A stretch of DNA of 64,000 nt from Tamarix chinensis (GCA_030549775.1 CM060174.1:44930707-44994706); one strand, 5' to 3'. Shown: positions 1 through 12,793, counted from the stretch's first letter. Notes: a model not told the origin generated them from the letters alone. Numbers and translations: made by a program.

Positions 1-135
1 CACAAAGTTTATTAACCTTAAATAAAAAAAATTGTGTATATTATAATTACTATGACTTCCATTTTCTTTACATAATTGATATTCTTCATGAAAGTATTCG
101 TTATTAGGATACATATCTATTAACATTTCAAATCC

Positions 136-519
136 TTATAGTTTCGCATCTAGCATGACAAGTAAGACAAATCTCCTAGAAAGAGTATCGAACACTATAT
201 TTTCTATACCATTGAAGTATTTGGCAGAGATCACAAAAGAATTTGAGAAGCTTGCCCACTTTGCATGTCTAGGACTTACTTTCTTTTGACTATGTAAATA
301 TTTTAAACTCTCTTGATCAGAATCTAGCACAAAGGGTTTAGGGCTCAGATAATGACTCCATGTCTCTAAACTTATTATAATGGTAAAGAATTCCATATCA
401 TAGGTAGAATACTTTAATAAAGCACCATTTAGTTTTATGCTAAAGTATGCTATAGCATTCTTTTCTTGAGAAAGAACTCCACTAATACCTACCCTACCTG
501 CACCATAAGTTACCTCCAA
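136..519 (-). pseudogene. RNase H domain fragment, Ty3/gypsy pol
   Basis: The 127-codon open frame carries the typical Ty3/gypsy RNase H block. It has YSTYD...E near residues 37-44, then ETWSHYLSPKPFVLDSDQ, ESLKYLHSQKKVSPRHAKW, and a C-terminal stretch resembling the usual NVVADALSR. In a live element this domain removes RNA from the RNA-DNA hybrid during reverse transcription. Here it is an isolated frame downstream of a broken RT. Confidence 0.85.
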
Positions 520-1605
520 AAGTAGGTCAATATTAGGAATAGATAATTTAGGGGCATTGCAAAATTTATCTTTGAGAGTACTAAAGGCTTTAGTGGCTTC
601 TTTTCACCAAACAAAATCTCCTTTTTTATGAGTTGAGTAATAGGAGCATCTATAGTAGAAAATTCTTCAATATATCTCTAATAGAAACTAGGAAACCTAT
701 GAAAACTCCTTACTCGATGTATTCCTTAGAAATGGGTCATTATTGAATAGCTTGTATTTTTACAGGATCAACTTTAATATCCTCACCCAAAATAATATAA
801 CCAAGGAAAATTATACTTTAAAGCATAAAATCACACTATTTCAATTTTCTATATAGCTTAATTTTCCTAAGTTTATCAAATAATTTCCTCAAATGTAGAA
901 GATGATCATGTTCATTGCTACTATATACAAGTATATCATTCAAATAAACTATAATGAAGTAACCTAAGAAAAGAAGGAAGAATTTCATTCATTAGCCTCA
1001 TAAAATAGATAGGTGCTTTACATAACTCGAAAGGCATAATGACCCATTCATGGATACCGTATTTAGTTTAAAATGTTATTTTCCATTCATATCCTTCTCT
1101 AATCCGCACCTAATGGTAAACACTTCGTAAGTCTATTTTAGAGAATATTCTTGCACTACATAGAACATCAAACATATCATCCAATCTAAGGCATAGGAAA
1201 ACAATATTTGATAGTTTTATTATTTACTACTCTTGAATCTATATACATGCCCCAAGTACCATCCTTTTTAGGAACTAGTAAGGCAGGTACACAACAAGGA
1301 TTCATGCTCTCTCTAACGCAACCCTTATTTACAAGCTATTGAATTTTCTTATGTAATTCCTTAGCCTCTTATGGCTTACATCTATAGGCTGGTCTATTAG
1401 GTAAATGCATCCTTAGAATAAAATCTATATCATACCTAATTCCTCTAATATTTGGTAGTCTAGGAATTAAATTTTTTGGAAATATATCGCTATATTCATG
1501 AAGCAAACTAGTAAGATTTGAATTATTAGATTCTTTCTCCGCAAAGTTAGATGACTTAGCAACTAAGGAATAATAAACACCCTCTTCCTCAATGCAATTA
1601 ATCAT
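520..1605 (-). pseudogene. Reverse transcriptase remnant, Ty3/gypsy pol
   Basis: The upstream end (1369-1605) encodes the linker into RT, with LLHEYSDIF, LPNIRGIRYDIDF and LPNRPAYRCKP. This is the standard entry to Ty3/gypsy reverse transcriptase. Palm motifs follow in shifting frames. Near 930-955 the active site reads YLNDILVYSS, so a catalytic aspartate is changed to asparagine. Several stops and frameshifts separate the blocks, so no functional enzyme can be made. Confidence 0.8.
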
Positions 1606-1640
1606 TTCTCTTTCATGTAAAAATAAACTCTTTTTTTTAT

Positions 1641-2150
1641 CTATGATGATGATACATAATCACATTGGGAAGGTTTCAAATTACATTTCTTTTTAACTAT
1701 TAATACCACATATTCATTAGTTATACTATCATGATTTGAATTACAATCATATTGACATGGCCTACTAAGTAAAATACCATAAGGATCTGTAGGAAAAACA
1801 TCACACAACACCTCATCATGAGAATTACTAAAGTGAAAAGAAATGAGTGTTTGTTTACTCACCTTAGCTCCTTTGCTTTTATTAAGCCATTATAAGGAAT
1901 ATGGTTTTGGATTTACACTATTCACTAGTGCTCATTGTTTAACCGCTCATTCACTAACAACATGTTTACAAGAACTACTATCTATGATGACTCAAAAATA
2001 TCATCACTAGTGCTATACTTAGTTTCAAAATTTTTATCTTTTTGTGTATATTGATCATTAAGTTGTATTTGTACTTCCCTTTGTAGTATGAAACAAAGAT
2101 TTCCATCTTCTACTTACATACTTAAGACATCATCATTATATTCAGTTTCT
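1641..2150 (-). pseudogene. Retropepsin-like protease remnant
   Basis: The frame at 1641-1862 contains FHFSNSHDEVLCDVFPTDP followed by GILLSRPCQYD. This matches the distal half of Ty3/gypsy aspartic protease (usually DEVLCDVVPM...HILLGRPWQYD). The proximal half with the D(S/G)G active site lies in the broken stretch to about 2150 and was not read cleanly. Confidence 0.7.
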
Positions 2151-2199
2151 ATGTCATCATCATCAATACATAGTTCCATGTTTTAAATTTTAGTCAAGG

Positions 2200-3265
2200 T
2201 CCAGACTCTTAGATTAGAAAATTTCCTAGCAAAATGGCCATACCTTTTACATTTGAAGCATTGTTTATTGGAAATTTAATTAAATTTGGTTTTACCTTGT
2301 ATCATCTAGTTTATGGTTAACTCTATTATCCTTTGGTGTATAGTTATGTGACCCAAATTTTGATGTAGATGCAATAGAATTATTTTTGTTGGATGTTGAA
2401 GTTGAAGCACTTGTCTATTTATAAGCTTTGGTCAAATTAGTTTACCATTCACATGTTAAAGCTAACATTATAAAATCCTGAATTGAATCATAGCCAAATA
2501 TTTCATAGTTTGACCTAATCAAGTAGTTAAGGCTACCTAAGTATCTTACACACGTTTGTTCTTTTCTCTGTTACATATCACATAAGAGTGTTAGTCTTTC
2601 AAATTCCCTACTGTATTCTTCTACACTAAGAAGCTTGTGTCTAAGAGTAGTCAATTTGATATACATTTCTTATTCATACTCTTTAGGTACAAATTTTTTT
2701 CTTAGGTATTTCTTTAACTTTTCCAAAGACTTAGTTTTACTTTTATCTTACCTATCACGAGTCCTCTTAAGATTATCATACCAAACCCTACAAACTTTTG
2801 AACTTAAGAATTTCTAATTTATACTTATTCTCATCATCATACTCTCTAAATTCAAATATTGCTTCAATTCACCATAAAAATAAGGAAAGTCAAGTTTTAT
2901 ACCTTTGTCCCCAAATTGATTATACCTTCGTTTATTTTTTTTGGATAGCCTCTTTGATTGAGGCTTAAATCATTTGATCCATTCTCATATTCCCTCTCTT
3001 CACACTCCATCCTAGCATTTAAAAGACCACCCCAATCTTGTACTACCCTCCTAAACATTCCCTCTACTAGATCATTTGTAGCCTCCATGGTATTGTGCAT
3101 GTGTTAAAGAGTCTCTTACTTAGCTACCCTTGATTCTAAACTTTATTGCTGATTTTTAATAGAAGGAAGTTGCTGCAATTGTGCATTTGTTGCATGGACA
3201 CTTGTAGAAAGTTGTTGAAGAGTGTCATATAATGTCTTCATGGAAACCTCTTCACCCATCTTTTA
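2200..3265 (-). pseudogene. Gag remnant with damaged zinc knuckle
   Basis: A gag-like start reads MGEEVSMKTLYDTLQQL near 3260 and stops soon after. The frame at 2897-3100 continues the N-terminal gag region. Near 2230-2265 a CCHC knuckle is visible as CFKCKRYGHFARKF: the first two Cys and the His are present, but the final Cys is Phe. Gag would package element RNA. This copy is broken by stops and frameshifts. Confidence 0.65.
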
Positions 3266-3335
3266 ATATTACTTCAAAGCACACTCGACGCAACTCCAAA
3301 TTTTTGTTAAAATTTGCTTCATGAAGTTATGCCTA

Positions 3336-4977
3336 TGTTATTGAAATAATCTTGCACTAAAAAAGGTGAGATTAACATAAATAGAAATTCTAGAAGTTAT
3401 TACCATGAACATCAAGACAATATTGATGAAAAACAAGAAGTACCTTGCTCGAAGAATGAACTCAAAAGGGAGAACAAATGCTAGCTAATAATTGAACACA
3501 AGGGAAGATAGATTCTTCTCTATTTGTGATCAAGGATAAAGAAAGAATAAAAATAGAAGAAGAACAAGTTGAATTCATTTCAAAGCTATGGAAATTAAAA
3601 CTTGTAAATCACGAAAGTAGAGAAAGAAAATGCATGACACAATCCTTAAAAACTAATTAACACTTTAAAAGATTTGTAAGATTCAAACCGAACTAAGAGA
3701 AGTTAATAATCAAGTTCTATAACTCTAAAGGAAATGCAAACATGTTCAAACACTTACCTTCATGTGTTGAAGATCTCCTCCTAAGATAGTTGATATTCAA
3801 CCTCATGTTGTTGATATAGACTAGAAAATTAAAGATGTGAAGGGCTGATTAAAGATCTACTACACCTTGGTCGAAGATATACTAGACTTCTATCATGTCA
3901 CCTTGAAGTTGAATATTTGAAGATTACTTTGATGATATACTAATCTCACTCATTTGCCTTCAAACTAAAGGTTGAAGATGTGCTATTCTATTCAAATATA
4001 ATGTACTATCCTACTCGAATATACACTAAAAAACATTCATGCATGGACATGAATGGGAGAAAATGGCTGAAAGAAAAAATACACGTGAAAGAAGGAGAGA
4101 AAAAGGAAAGTTTTGAATGGAAGAAAAAGAAAGAAGATGCACTTGTGTCGAAGGAACAAAGACAAACCGAGGCTCTCATGCCAAAACAAACACAAATCTT
4201 TAAAGTAGGATGAAGATTGGTGTGAAGTGAATTGAATTGTAGGATTATTTGGCTTTTCTTCAAAGAAGAATGAGGAAATTCAACCAAGAACTCAACAAGA
4301 AATCAACAAGAATTTAAGTAGTAAAAAAGAATAAATTATATCTAATTTGAATATCATTGATGTAAGATTATTCCAAATAATCTTAGAATTGTTATTCAAT
4401 CACAAAGAAAGAATTAACCATATGAATTACTTGTGTTATATTTTAATATAAAAAATCATCTAACATGCTACAAGGGGGAATGTGGACACATGCTTATATA
4501 GGAGTTATGACTCTACTAACTAGCACAACAGTTTAGCCATATAATATACAAATGACTAACTAGTACATAACTAATATTACAATGTATTTATATCCTATAT
4601 AATAAATGGCTTAACAAGAATATTACAAACAAATTAAGATAAGATTACATGAAAATAATTTGTAAGAACCCTAATCAAAACAATGATGTTGATTTTGAAA
4701 TATTGACTATGTCTTCTTAACTTTACTTTCATGCACAATATAGATTCCTTTGTAATAGCTTGTAACATGTAGAAATCTTAAGTATCTTGACTTCTTATAT
4801 GCATTGATCTTCTTCCTACAAATATGTTACATACTTACAAGAATGGCTAATTAATATCATTAAAGTTAGTTAAAGAATTATCATCAAAGACAAGTAACAT
4901 AATTATCTCCAAAAATAAGTATGTCAAATTATCACCTTGAGGATCATTTTTGGATGCTCCCACATCAAACTACCTTA
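3336..4977 (-). repeat. 5' LTR of the left Ty3/gypsy element
   Basis: On the minus strand the LTR begins TGATGTGGGAGCATCC at 4977. This resembles the TGATGTAGGAG start of the H1 LTR. A TATA-like stretch (CCTATATAAGCA on the minus strand, near 4492-4504) suits a U3 promoter. The inner end is uncertain: CAATAACA at about 3336 is a plausible CA terminus, but no clear tRNA primer-binding site follows. The open frames at 3980-4287 inside it are chance frames of the leader. Confidence 0.55.
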
Positions 4978-6580
4978 CAAAATTCATTTTAAAGGGGTTA
5001 GTGAGTGTTTATCTATCACTATTAAGAGATACGTATAGAGACTCTAGATAAGATAAATATGTTAAGTTGTAAATAATCTCTTAGAGGATCACTGAGATTG
5101 GAAGGCTCACAAACTGAGAGAAGAGTGATCATTAATAAAAACATATCACCATATTAAAATCCAAAAGGAAAAACCTTTTGGTAGCAGGTGTAGAGAGTAA
5201 TTTTCTATTGAACTAATTATGCACAAATTTTTTTTATTTATTGTCATCTCCATTAACAAAAACTGTATTCACCTCTCTCTATGGTACTTTCATATACAAT
5301 ACCATTATCCTTAAGAAATATGTACAAAGAATGAAGAAAATAGATGATAATGAAGGCAAAAATGATAGGATAATATTTTCTATCATTTATGATAATAAAA
5401 AATATATATTTTGGCTTTTAAAATTTGTATAAATCAAAATAAAAAAGGGAAAAAATAAGTTTTGGCTATATACAAATACATTAAGTTACTATATGAACCA
5501 TATGTGCACTTTAAACTAAAACTTTTTGCATTAGGAAGCTAACTTGATCATAAATGTCGAGGAAAAATATTAATTTGAAATAGAATAGAATTTAATAACT
5601 AATAATGATGAAAAAATTAAGATATTTATTTTACTATTTAGTTGGAGATTAGAGTCTTTTATCAGTATCTTACATCAACAATCACTTTCATTATTTTAGT
5701 GTTATATTAGTCATATTTTCTTTGCACTAGTTCATATTTAAGACATGTTTCAAAATATTAGTATCAAAAGTCAAGGGATTAAGGAAAAAATATAAATAAA
5801 ATAAGATAGAAAATAGATTTGGAGATAAATCAATAAAAAAAATATGGTTGTCATATAGAGATATAAAATTTTATCTAAAGTAGTAGGATTTTAGCTAGAA
5901 TCTCAATATTCTACAGTAGGATCGTAAAATTCTATAATTATCTAAGTACTTTAAGATTCTACCTTAGATTGTGAATAATTTTATGATTTTTATATCATAG
6001 AGTCGAATATGAATTTTAATAACTATGACCATGACAAATGTATTTGATTATCTTACTTAAATGCATCCTAAAAGTAATATACTTTAAAGCTTTTAATTTT
6101 TGTAAATTTATTAAATTTTATGATAATTTTATACTTTACCAAACACCCGTGAAATATATCTTCGTTAGATCATACACGTTAGAGAGGATAGCCAGATATT
6201 TTCTTCCTCAAATTTTCCTAATTTTTCTATACACCTTTTTAGATGAAAAGTAAAGCTAATTTTTTCAAGTAGCTCCATCTTACCCTTTTTTTTTCCCCTA
6301 TACACACAACCAACCGCAATATCCTTTCTTTTCTTCCCTTCCCCCTCTCCCTAGCACTTCCAATAACCCAACTCTTTTCCAATTTTAAGTGCTAATTCTT
6401 AAGGATTGGGTTTCCGGGTTGAGTTACCTTATAGTACTAATGAAGTAATCAAAATGAAGAACCTTCTATTGATTTAGAGAAGATCATTACCTGCTCTTAG
6501 GAAAAATCTTGACCACAACTATGCAACAATATGTCAAGGTTGACTGCTTCAAAGTTTCAAAACTTCCACTAATCTTCTAG
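4978..6580. other. AT-rich spacer without a recognised gene
   Basis: No protein family, RNA gene or transposon end was recognised. The short open frames at 5241-5432 and 6038-6253 are low-complexity AT-rich frames. The last ~250 bases, approaching the TATA box at 6581, are presumably the upstream region of the germin-like locus. Confidence 0.5.
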
Positions 6581-6590
6581 TATAAATAGG
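6581..6590 (+). promoter_or_regulatory. TATA box of the germin-like locus
   Basis: TATAAATAGG is a near-ideal plant TATA box. It lies 104 bases before the first ATG of the germin-like frame, a normal spacing for a plant promoter with a ~70-base leader. Its good condition contrasts with the broken coding region. Confidence 0.7.
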
Positions 6591-6684
6591 CATTGATTTC
6601 CATGCTATGATTTTCAAACAAATACAAAGCTAAAAGTACCAAGCGTCATATAATCACATACCACACCACAACCTTATTGCACTA

Positions 6685-7374
6685 ATGGGAAAAATGGGTG
6701 TTTATTTTCTAGCATGCATCCCACTCTTGGCCATGACTTTCCTAATGGCCAAAGCTACTGATCCAACTCAGTTGCAGGACTTTTGGGTTGGCAAAATGAC
6801 CCCAAAGATGGTGTCTTTGTAAATGGGTTGTTGTGCAGATATCCAATGGAAGCTACACCATATGACATCTTCTTCAAGGGCTTAAACATTCCTCGGAACA
6901 TGGACAACCCATTGGGATCAAACGTCACATTGGTTTTTGCGGCAAATTTACCTAGACATAAGACCCTTGACATATCTTTAGCCTGTCTGGACTTTGCAAC
7001 ATTGGGTCTCATCCCTCCTAATATGCATCCTCGTGGTACGGAGATATACACCCTCATAGAGGGTACCTTGCATGTTGGTTTTGTTACCTCAAACCTCCCC
7101 AGTGGAGGCAACAAATTGTTTGCTAAGGTTCTTAAACCGAGTGATGTATTTTGTTTCCCCAAGGACTCATTCACTTTCAGTTTAAGGTTGAGAGGACAAA
7201 AGCTGTGGCCATTTCTGGACTGAGCAGCCAAAATCCTGGAGTAATTACTATAGCAAATGCAGTGTCGGTTCAAACTCACCTATCTCTATTGACGTTCTTG
7301 CCAAGGCCTTCCGGCTTGATGAGGGGGAGCTCAAGAAGCTGCTGTCTGTCTTTGGCAACGTCAGCAGCCACTAA
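6685..7374 (+). pseudogene. Germin-like protein (cupin) gene, interrupted by three frameshifts
   Basis: Germin-like proteins are secreted, manganese-binding, single-cupin proteins of the plant cell wall. The frame from ATG 6685 encodes a hydrophobic signal peptide (about residues 1-24, ending in MAKA) and then TDPTQLQDF, the usual mature N terminus. Homology continues in a second frame from about 6783 (DPKDGVFVNG, later GTEIYTLIEGTLHVGFVTSN). It moves to a third frame from about 7151 ([26 protein letters not shown]) and returns to the first frame from about 7263 to the stop at 7372-7374. All three shifts fit one-base deletions, each in or beside a short homopolymer (about 6781-6795, 7146-7153, 7260-7265). 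In cupin box 1 the usual HTHPR reads NMHPR, so one metal-binding His is lost. The length matches a normal ~220-residue germin-like protein. Sequencing error is the alternative explanation for the shifts, but not for the His change. Confidence 0.85.
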
Positions 7375-8769
7375 GAGCTCAAGATTCTACAGCGAACAGC
7401 ATATACTGATTGTTGAATATTATATGTTAATAGTAATATTTTGCTTTGCTGATATTCGAATGCAGTAAGATATACTACAATAAAAAGCACTGTTCTTCCT
7501 TATTACAGCATCCCTCTTCATACTTTCATTAATCAGTAGTAAAAATAATTTCCTGTATCAACAAGAGAGAGAAAGAATTTCGATTCAGGTAAAGCTATAT
7601 GATGAAATATGAAGGAAGACTGAATACATCAAAAGGCAAATGCTAAATTTTTGGACAAGTTGACATGTTAGAGCTCTATCAGCCCCAGAAACCAAAATGT
7701 GCATACAATTGTGACACCTCCCGTCCTCAACCTCGAGAAAATTTATTAGATCATAGTCTGCCCAGTATCACTTGATTTCCCCCGACTGATGGAACAAACA
7801 CACCTATCTATCCATACAACTGGCTCTTTGATCCATATTGTGCCATGCTGCTTTGAGTAAAATCTAATGTACAGAGGACCAAAAAGACAGGAATTGCTCA
7901 ACAATCCATAAACATGATGTAGGCTGACTGAAGCATAGGAAAAATCGCTTGAATAAAGAATGAAGATCCAGAAACTGTCCTTACTAGACAAGTAGGTGGT
8001 CATCTCATCAGAGCCTCCTCTGAACCTGACCATGGAAGTCTTTGTGGCTGATACTCACATGTTCCCTCTTCTTTAAAAGAAAGTTCCATAAGGCCTCAAA
8101 GCATCATCAGCATGTAAACATAAACTTCGTCTTTCATCTCACTTATTCCCGCAGAATTCAGTACTACATTAGATTTCTTCACGCCTGGCCATCACACCCA
8201 AAAGAGAGAGGAAAAGGTGGGAAAAAGGGGAGGAAATTTCGAAGAGAAAATCTACCTAATCTTTACTTCACGAGCCAACATATAAAAACCAATGATCATA
8301 TGTTATTCTACATGACTTACAACTACCCTGGATGCATTACAGGAGATTCAGGTGGCAGATGTCCTGCAGTACCAACGAGAAATCTGTTCCAAAGAGTATT
8401 CCTTGTTCTTCAGCCAAACAATTCAGAAGAAAACCTTGTCATGACAAGCAAGAAAGACACCAATTTCCAAATGCTGGAAGCATGTGCTATCGCTTTCACT
8501 AATTTCCCTCCTGCCTGGGTGGTAATGAGCTTCATAGAAAGAACCCTTAAATGTTCTAACAGTTATCCCTTTTAGTCAGCCAAGCACATAAAGAAAACTC
8601 ACTGCACTCTCCAGTAATCTCATCATGAACAGACAATTTTGAAATGGTGAAAGCCAGGACCTTTTTTAATGATATAATTACCCTCCAATCATCAATAAGC
8701 CAATAAAATGCCAAATAACTCCATTTTTTATATTCATCTAGACAGGACAAGTTAAATGTCACTCTACTC
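7375..8769. other. Intergenic region between the germin-like locus and the PPR gene
   Basis: The two genes converge here, so this stretch should hold the 3' UTR of the PPR gene (minus strand, next to 8770) and the 3' end of the germin-like locus. A 177-codon open frame on the plus strand (8042-8575) has no recognisable domain and is antisense to the expected PPR 3' UTR, so I do not call it a gene. An 18-bp sequence, TTTTGAAATGGTGAAAGC, occurs at 8637-8654 and again inside the PPR coding end at 8802-8819. Confidence 0.5.
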
Positions 8770-11145
8770 TTACCAGTAGTCCCGGCAAGAACAGGCACCA
8801 TTTTTGAAATGGTGAAAGCGAGTGGCATCTCTGACAATAATTTCCCTCCCAACTAGCTGTGAGATGAACTTAATAGCAGAGTGACAGTCATTACAAACCC
8901 TAAGATTCTTCATGATTCTTAAGGTTGTGTTCTCTGGTGTATTCAGAAGCCCAAGTGCAATTGCAAGCTTCTCACTGTGATGTCTAAGAATCTGCTCCTT
9001 TATTTCTTCATCGAGGTCATGCAGTACTGCTTCAGTATCTGGTACAAAGCCCATCTTTTTTATTTCCTCCCAGATCATTGACATCTTAGCATAGATAGCA
9101 TCCTTCTGAGGGTGATGGCCATCTTCAACCCCAAAGACATGAATCTTATACTTGATCTGAACCCAACTAACTCCTTGTTCCTTCCTCACTCCTTTCTCCT
9201 TCATTAACTTCCTAATTTTAGCAGCCTGCTGCCATTTACCACAAGCAGAATGCACATTTGCAAGGGCTGCGTAGGCCCCACTATTTTCAGGTTGAATACT
9301 GAGCAGTCTTTCTGCTGCAACTTCTGCTAACTCTGTATTTTTATAAAGTGTACAAGAAGCTAAAAGAGACCCCCAAGCATAAATGTCTGGTTCAACTGGC
9401 ATAGTTTCTATAAAATCATGTGCCTCTTGTAGCAAACCAGCACGACCAAGGAGGTCAATCATACAAGCATAGTGGCTTGGGGTAGGTCTGATTTTGTGTA
9501 TTTCCTTCATCATGCTATAGTAGGTTCGCCCTTTATCCACCAGTCTCACATGTGTGCAGGCAGAGAGCACACCAACGTAAGTTATATGATCAGGCTTGAT
9601 GTCACAACTTAGCATTTCCTCAAACAATTCTATTGCCTCTTCTCCAAGACCATGTTGAGCTAAAGACATGATCATGGAAGTCCATGAGACAGTTTCTTTG
9701 CGCCATTTTATAAGATTAAATACACACCTTGCAGTATCAATATTTCCAGCCTTAGAATACATGGTGATCAAACCATTGGCTACAGAAGATGAGGATGCAT
9801 CTCCTGATCGTATGGAAATTGCATGGATTTCTCTGCCAAGTTGTAAAGAAGCCAAACTTGCACTAACACTTAATAATGCTGCAATAGTGTAGTTATTAGG
9901 TTTGGGCCCTTCCTTAATCATTAGTCTGAACAAAGTCAGAGCATCATTGTCAAATCCATTCTTAATATAACCAACAATCATTGCTGTCCAAGTGACAACA
10001 TCACGGCCCTTTAAAGAGTCAAATATCTGCCTAGCAGGGTTAAGATCTCCATGCTTGACATATCCATCTAGTAATGACGTAAATGCTATCACATTGAGAC
10101 GAGATATTCCATCTTTCACTACTATCCGTTGCGCAATCTCGATTCTGTCACACTTGGAATACATAGCAACTACAGCATTTCCTACTGCCCCAGAAACATT
10201 GAACTCAGTCCTTATCATGTAAGCATGGATTGCTTTTCCAAATCTCAAGTTTTCAAGATTTGCACAAGCAGACAAAGCACTAGCCAATGTAAATTTATCA
10301 GGCTTGAAAGGAGAGCATTTCAGCATTTTTGAAAACATGCTCAGTGCTTCAATGTCAAATCCATGTTGATTGTATCCTGTAATCATAGAATTCCAAGAAA
10401 CAACATCATGTTCGGTCATTTGCTCAAATGCAGCACGGGCTAGATCAATATGACCAGACTGCATATTTAACGAAATAAAAGTGTTCCAACTCGATACATT
10501 TCTCACTCTCATTGAGTCAAAAACAGTCATTGCAGTCACTGGATCACTGGACTTAGCGTACATATTGAGCAAAGAATTTGCTACAGGAACAGATTGACTC
10601 AATCCAAGTTTAACAACAAAAGAATGAATCTTCCTGCCAATACTTAAGGACTCTATGGCAGCACAAGAGGCCAGTATATTAGTAAGCGTGAACTGGGTAG
10701 GTGAAAATCTTTTGGAAATCATATCCAGAAACATTCTTACCGCGCTTCCAAAGGCACCCATCTGATTATAACCCACAATCATCGAAGTCCAAGATACCGA
10801 ATCTGGATTAGGAATCTGCTCAAATACATGGTATGCTTCATCCACTCTACCTTCTTTCGCATACCCAGAAAGAAGAGTATTCCAGGAGAAGGCATTTTTC
10901 GTTTGCATTTCATCAAATACTTTGTGTGCATCAAAAACGAATCCACATTTAGCATAGAAATTGACCAGATTGTTCAAGAGATAAACACTGACATGAAACC
11001 CGGATTTGATTATCTTAGCATGGACAGACTTGCCAACGAATAGGTCTCTCGTTTTCAGGCTCCTTTGAAGGACGGAAGCGTACAGAGGTGCGACAGAGGG
11101 GAGAGATTGTGGGCTTGAATTCTCCATTAGAGGGACTCTTATCAT
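8770..11145 (-). CDS. Pentatricopeptide repeat protein, PLS class with E and DYW domains (At2g22070-like)
   Basis: This is a complete intronless 791-residue protein. PPR proteins of this class enter mitochondria or plastids, bind organellar RNA through their repeat array and direct C-to-U editing. PLS-type repeats run from about residue 20 to 590, with many '[12 protein letters not shown]'-style units. E and E+ motifs follow to about 697. The DYW deaminase domain covers about 698-791, with the zinc/catalytic HSE at 723-725, CNDC at 751-754, and the C-terminal CSCRDYW. All key deaminase residues are present. Shared phrases and co-linear length closely match Arabidopsis At2g22070 (PCMP-H41) as I remember it, so orthology is likely but was not tested. 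The first ATG (11143-11145) is used; a second at codon 7 is possible. The organelle targeted cannot be told by eye. The frame has no stops or shifts, unlike everything around it. Confidence 0.95.
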   Translation of the reverse strand: MIRVPLMENSSPQSLPSVAPLYASVLQRSLKTRDLFVGKSVHAKIIKSGFHVSVYLLNNLVNFYAKCGFVFDAHKVFDEMQTKNAFSWNTLLSGYAKEGRVDEAYHVFEQIPNPDSVSWTSMIVGYNQMGAFGSAVRMFLDMISKRFSPTQFTLTNILASCAAIESLSIGRKIHSFVVKLGLSQSVPVANSLLNMYAKSSDPVTAMTVFDSMRVRNVSSWNTFISLNMQSGHIDLARAAFEQMTEHDVVSWNSMITGYNQHGFDIEALSMFSKMLKCSPFKPDKFTLASALSACANLENLRFGKAIHAYMIRTEFNVSGAVGNAVVAMYSKCDRIEIAQRIVVKDGISRLNVIAFTSLLDGYVKHGDLNPARQIFDSLKGRDVVTWTAMIVGYIKNGFDNDALTLFRLMIKEGPKPNNYTIAALLSVSASLASLQLGREIHAISIRSGDASSSSVANGLITMYSKAGNIDTARCVFNLIKWRKETVSWTSMIMSLAQHGLGEEAIELFEEMLSCDIKPDHITYVGVLSACTHVRLVDKGRTYYSMMKEIHKIRPTPSHYACMIDLLGRAGLLQEAHDFIETMPVEPDIYAWGSLLASCTLYKNTELAEVAAERLLSIQPENSGAYAALANVHSACGKWQQAAKIRKLMKEKGVRKEQGVSWVQIKYKIHVFGVEDGHHPQKDAIYAKMSMIWEEIKKMGFVPDTEAVLHDLDEEIKEQILRHHSEKLAIALGLLNTPENTTLRIMKNLRVCNDCHSAIKFISQLVGREIIVRDATRFHHFKNGACSCRDYW

Positions 11146-11945
11146 GAAGAAACGTAGAGGTTGAAGTAGACTGGATTTGTAAAGGAACTAAACAAATATT
11201 CAAATCCAGGTGTACGCTTTCTAAAGATGTTTTTGTTGTTTGGAGTGTGATTAGCGAGTCAGAAAGCCAACGAGTATTTTCGCGGGGATGCAGCAGTTGG
11301 CGCTGTTTTGGTCTTAAATCGAATTAAATTAAATTGTTATGGTATAATTTTTTTTAATTAAATTCATTTGTTTTTCAAATGGTCAAAACAATTTAGATTA
11401 ATAGTTTATGATTTGGTCCAATTTAATTTGTAATTTTTTATTTTAAATATTTAAAATTGATTACCTAATTTAAAATTACTCTTAAATGATTACAAAATTA
11501 TAATTAATAAATAATCAATGCTAAATTATAATAAAAGGTATTATTTTTATGATAATTTCTAATTAATTATGTAATTATTCACACACACTATTATTTGTTA
11601 TTTCTTACTGTTTTGTCATATTTTTAATTGTAGAAAAATAGAATAAAAACATAATTCAAAAGAAACACAATCCATATCTTTTTTAACCATCTCTTTACCT
11701 ACTAATTACATTGAATGATGTCCTACTTGATGGTCATGTATATATGGGTAGTTTGCGGTTTATAAATCATAATTTAATTTTTCAATCAAACCAAATTATA
11801 ATTTTACGGTTTTATTTGGTTTGAATTACAATTTAAATCATATTTTATTCACCCCGACATACATTTACAAGTTTGTTTGGTTGCCATACTTTTATGATAA
11901 ATTCCACTATACTTAAGTTATATAATAACAACAATAAATAAAAGA

Positions 11946-11980
<35 letters not shown>
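11946..11980. repeat. (AAT)n microsatellite
   Basis: About 11 near-perfect AAT units lie in AT-rich intergenic DNA. Confidence 0.9.
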
Positions 11981-11981
<1 letters not shown>

Positions 11982-12750
11982 TACATTCTTTGAAAAATAA
12001 TTATTATTTTTTATCACAATTTATCTATGTTTTAAATTATATAATATAATTTACCTTTGTTTAAGAGTAGGTGTTGGGGTGTGTTTAATTAAGCAAATAG
12101 TGAGGAAATATTTTTCACTAGTATTTGTAAATTTACCGCAAAATATATCATGTAGCTATAAATTACAGTTGCCAAAATAATGATGATAAAAAATTAGTTT
12201 CAATATAATAATGATAGATCGTAAGTAATGTTAAATGATATGTAAAATAACAATAAAAGATAAATAAAGTATAGTGAAAGATAAGTATAATAAATGACGG
12301 AAGATTGTGAGAATAATATTGAAATTTGGTAGTAAGTTCTAGTCGAACATTGGATGGGGCATAGATAATGAACATATAGAAGTTAATATCATTCCAATTG
12401 TCATTTGAAAAGTAATGAGTATTTTTTTATTCACTGATATTTTTGCTAGTAATTATTTCAAAAAATCTAATTAATTCTACAATAAAACTAGTTATGCTTA
12501 TTAAGCCAAGGGAAGCCATTAAAAAGCTATAAAAAAAGTGTAAAGGCTTTTGATATAGAAAAAAACTATTTAACCCATTTTATGGAGATAAACAAGATTT
12601 ATTCCATTATAACTTGTTTCTACTAAGAAAAAAAAAATAAGAGCACCAATAAATTAATGAGAAATTATTTGTAAAATAGCTCCATTGAGTCTCATATCAG
12701 TCATAGAACTAATTCCTATAATTATGAAATTCATACCAAGTAATAGACAA

Positions 12751-12755
<5 letters not shown>

Positions 12756-12793
<38 letters not shown>
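12756..12793. repeat. (TC)n microsatellite
   Basis: About 19 uninterrupted TC units lie directly before a fragment of LTR-like sequence starting at 12796. Confidence 0.95.

Larger units (their letters stand above)
1..4977 (-). mobile_element. Partial Ty3/gypsy LTR retrotransposon, decayed, minus strand
   Basis: Reading leftward on the minus strand, the region gives a long 5' LTR (about 4977-3336), a gag start, a zinc-knuckle remnant, protease, reverse transcriptase and RNase H. The element runs off the left edge before integrase. The gag-PR-RT-RH order is the standard Ty3/gypsy order. The RNase H block resembles that of H1 (28741-29215), so the two belong to related lineages. Frames are broken throughout. 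The reverse-transcriptase active site reads YLND instead of YLDD, near 930-955. The left LTR is outside the window, so no target-site duplication can be checked. Confidence 0.85.

Noticed and set aside
3980..4287. Overlapping 77- and 93-codon frames on opposite strands
   Set aside because: They lie in the R/U5-like part of the left element's LTR and have no domain.
8042..8575. 177-codon plus-strand frame between the germin-like locus and the PPR gene
   Set aside because: No recognisable domain, antisense to the expected PPR 3' UTR, and no promoter or codon signal seen.
8637..8819. 18-bp direct repeat (8637-8654 and 8802-8819) at the PPR 3' end, considered as a mobile insertion footprint
   Set aside because: No terminal inverted repeats around the 165-bp interval. 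It is probably a small local duplication.
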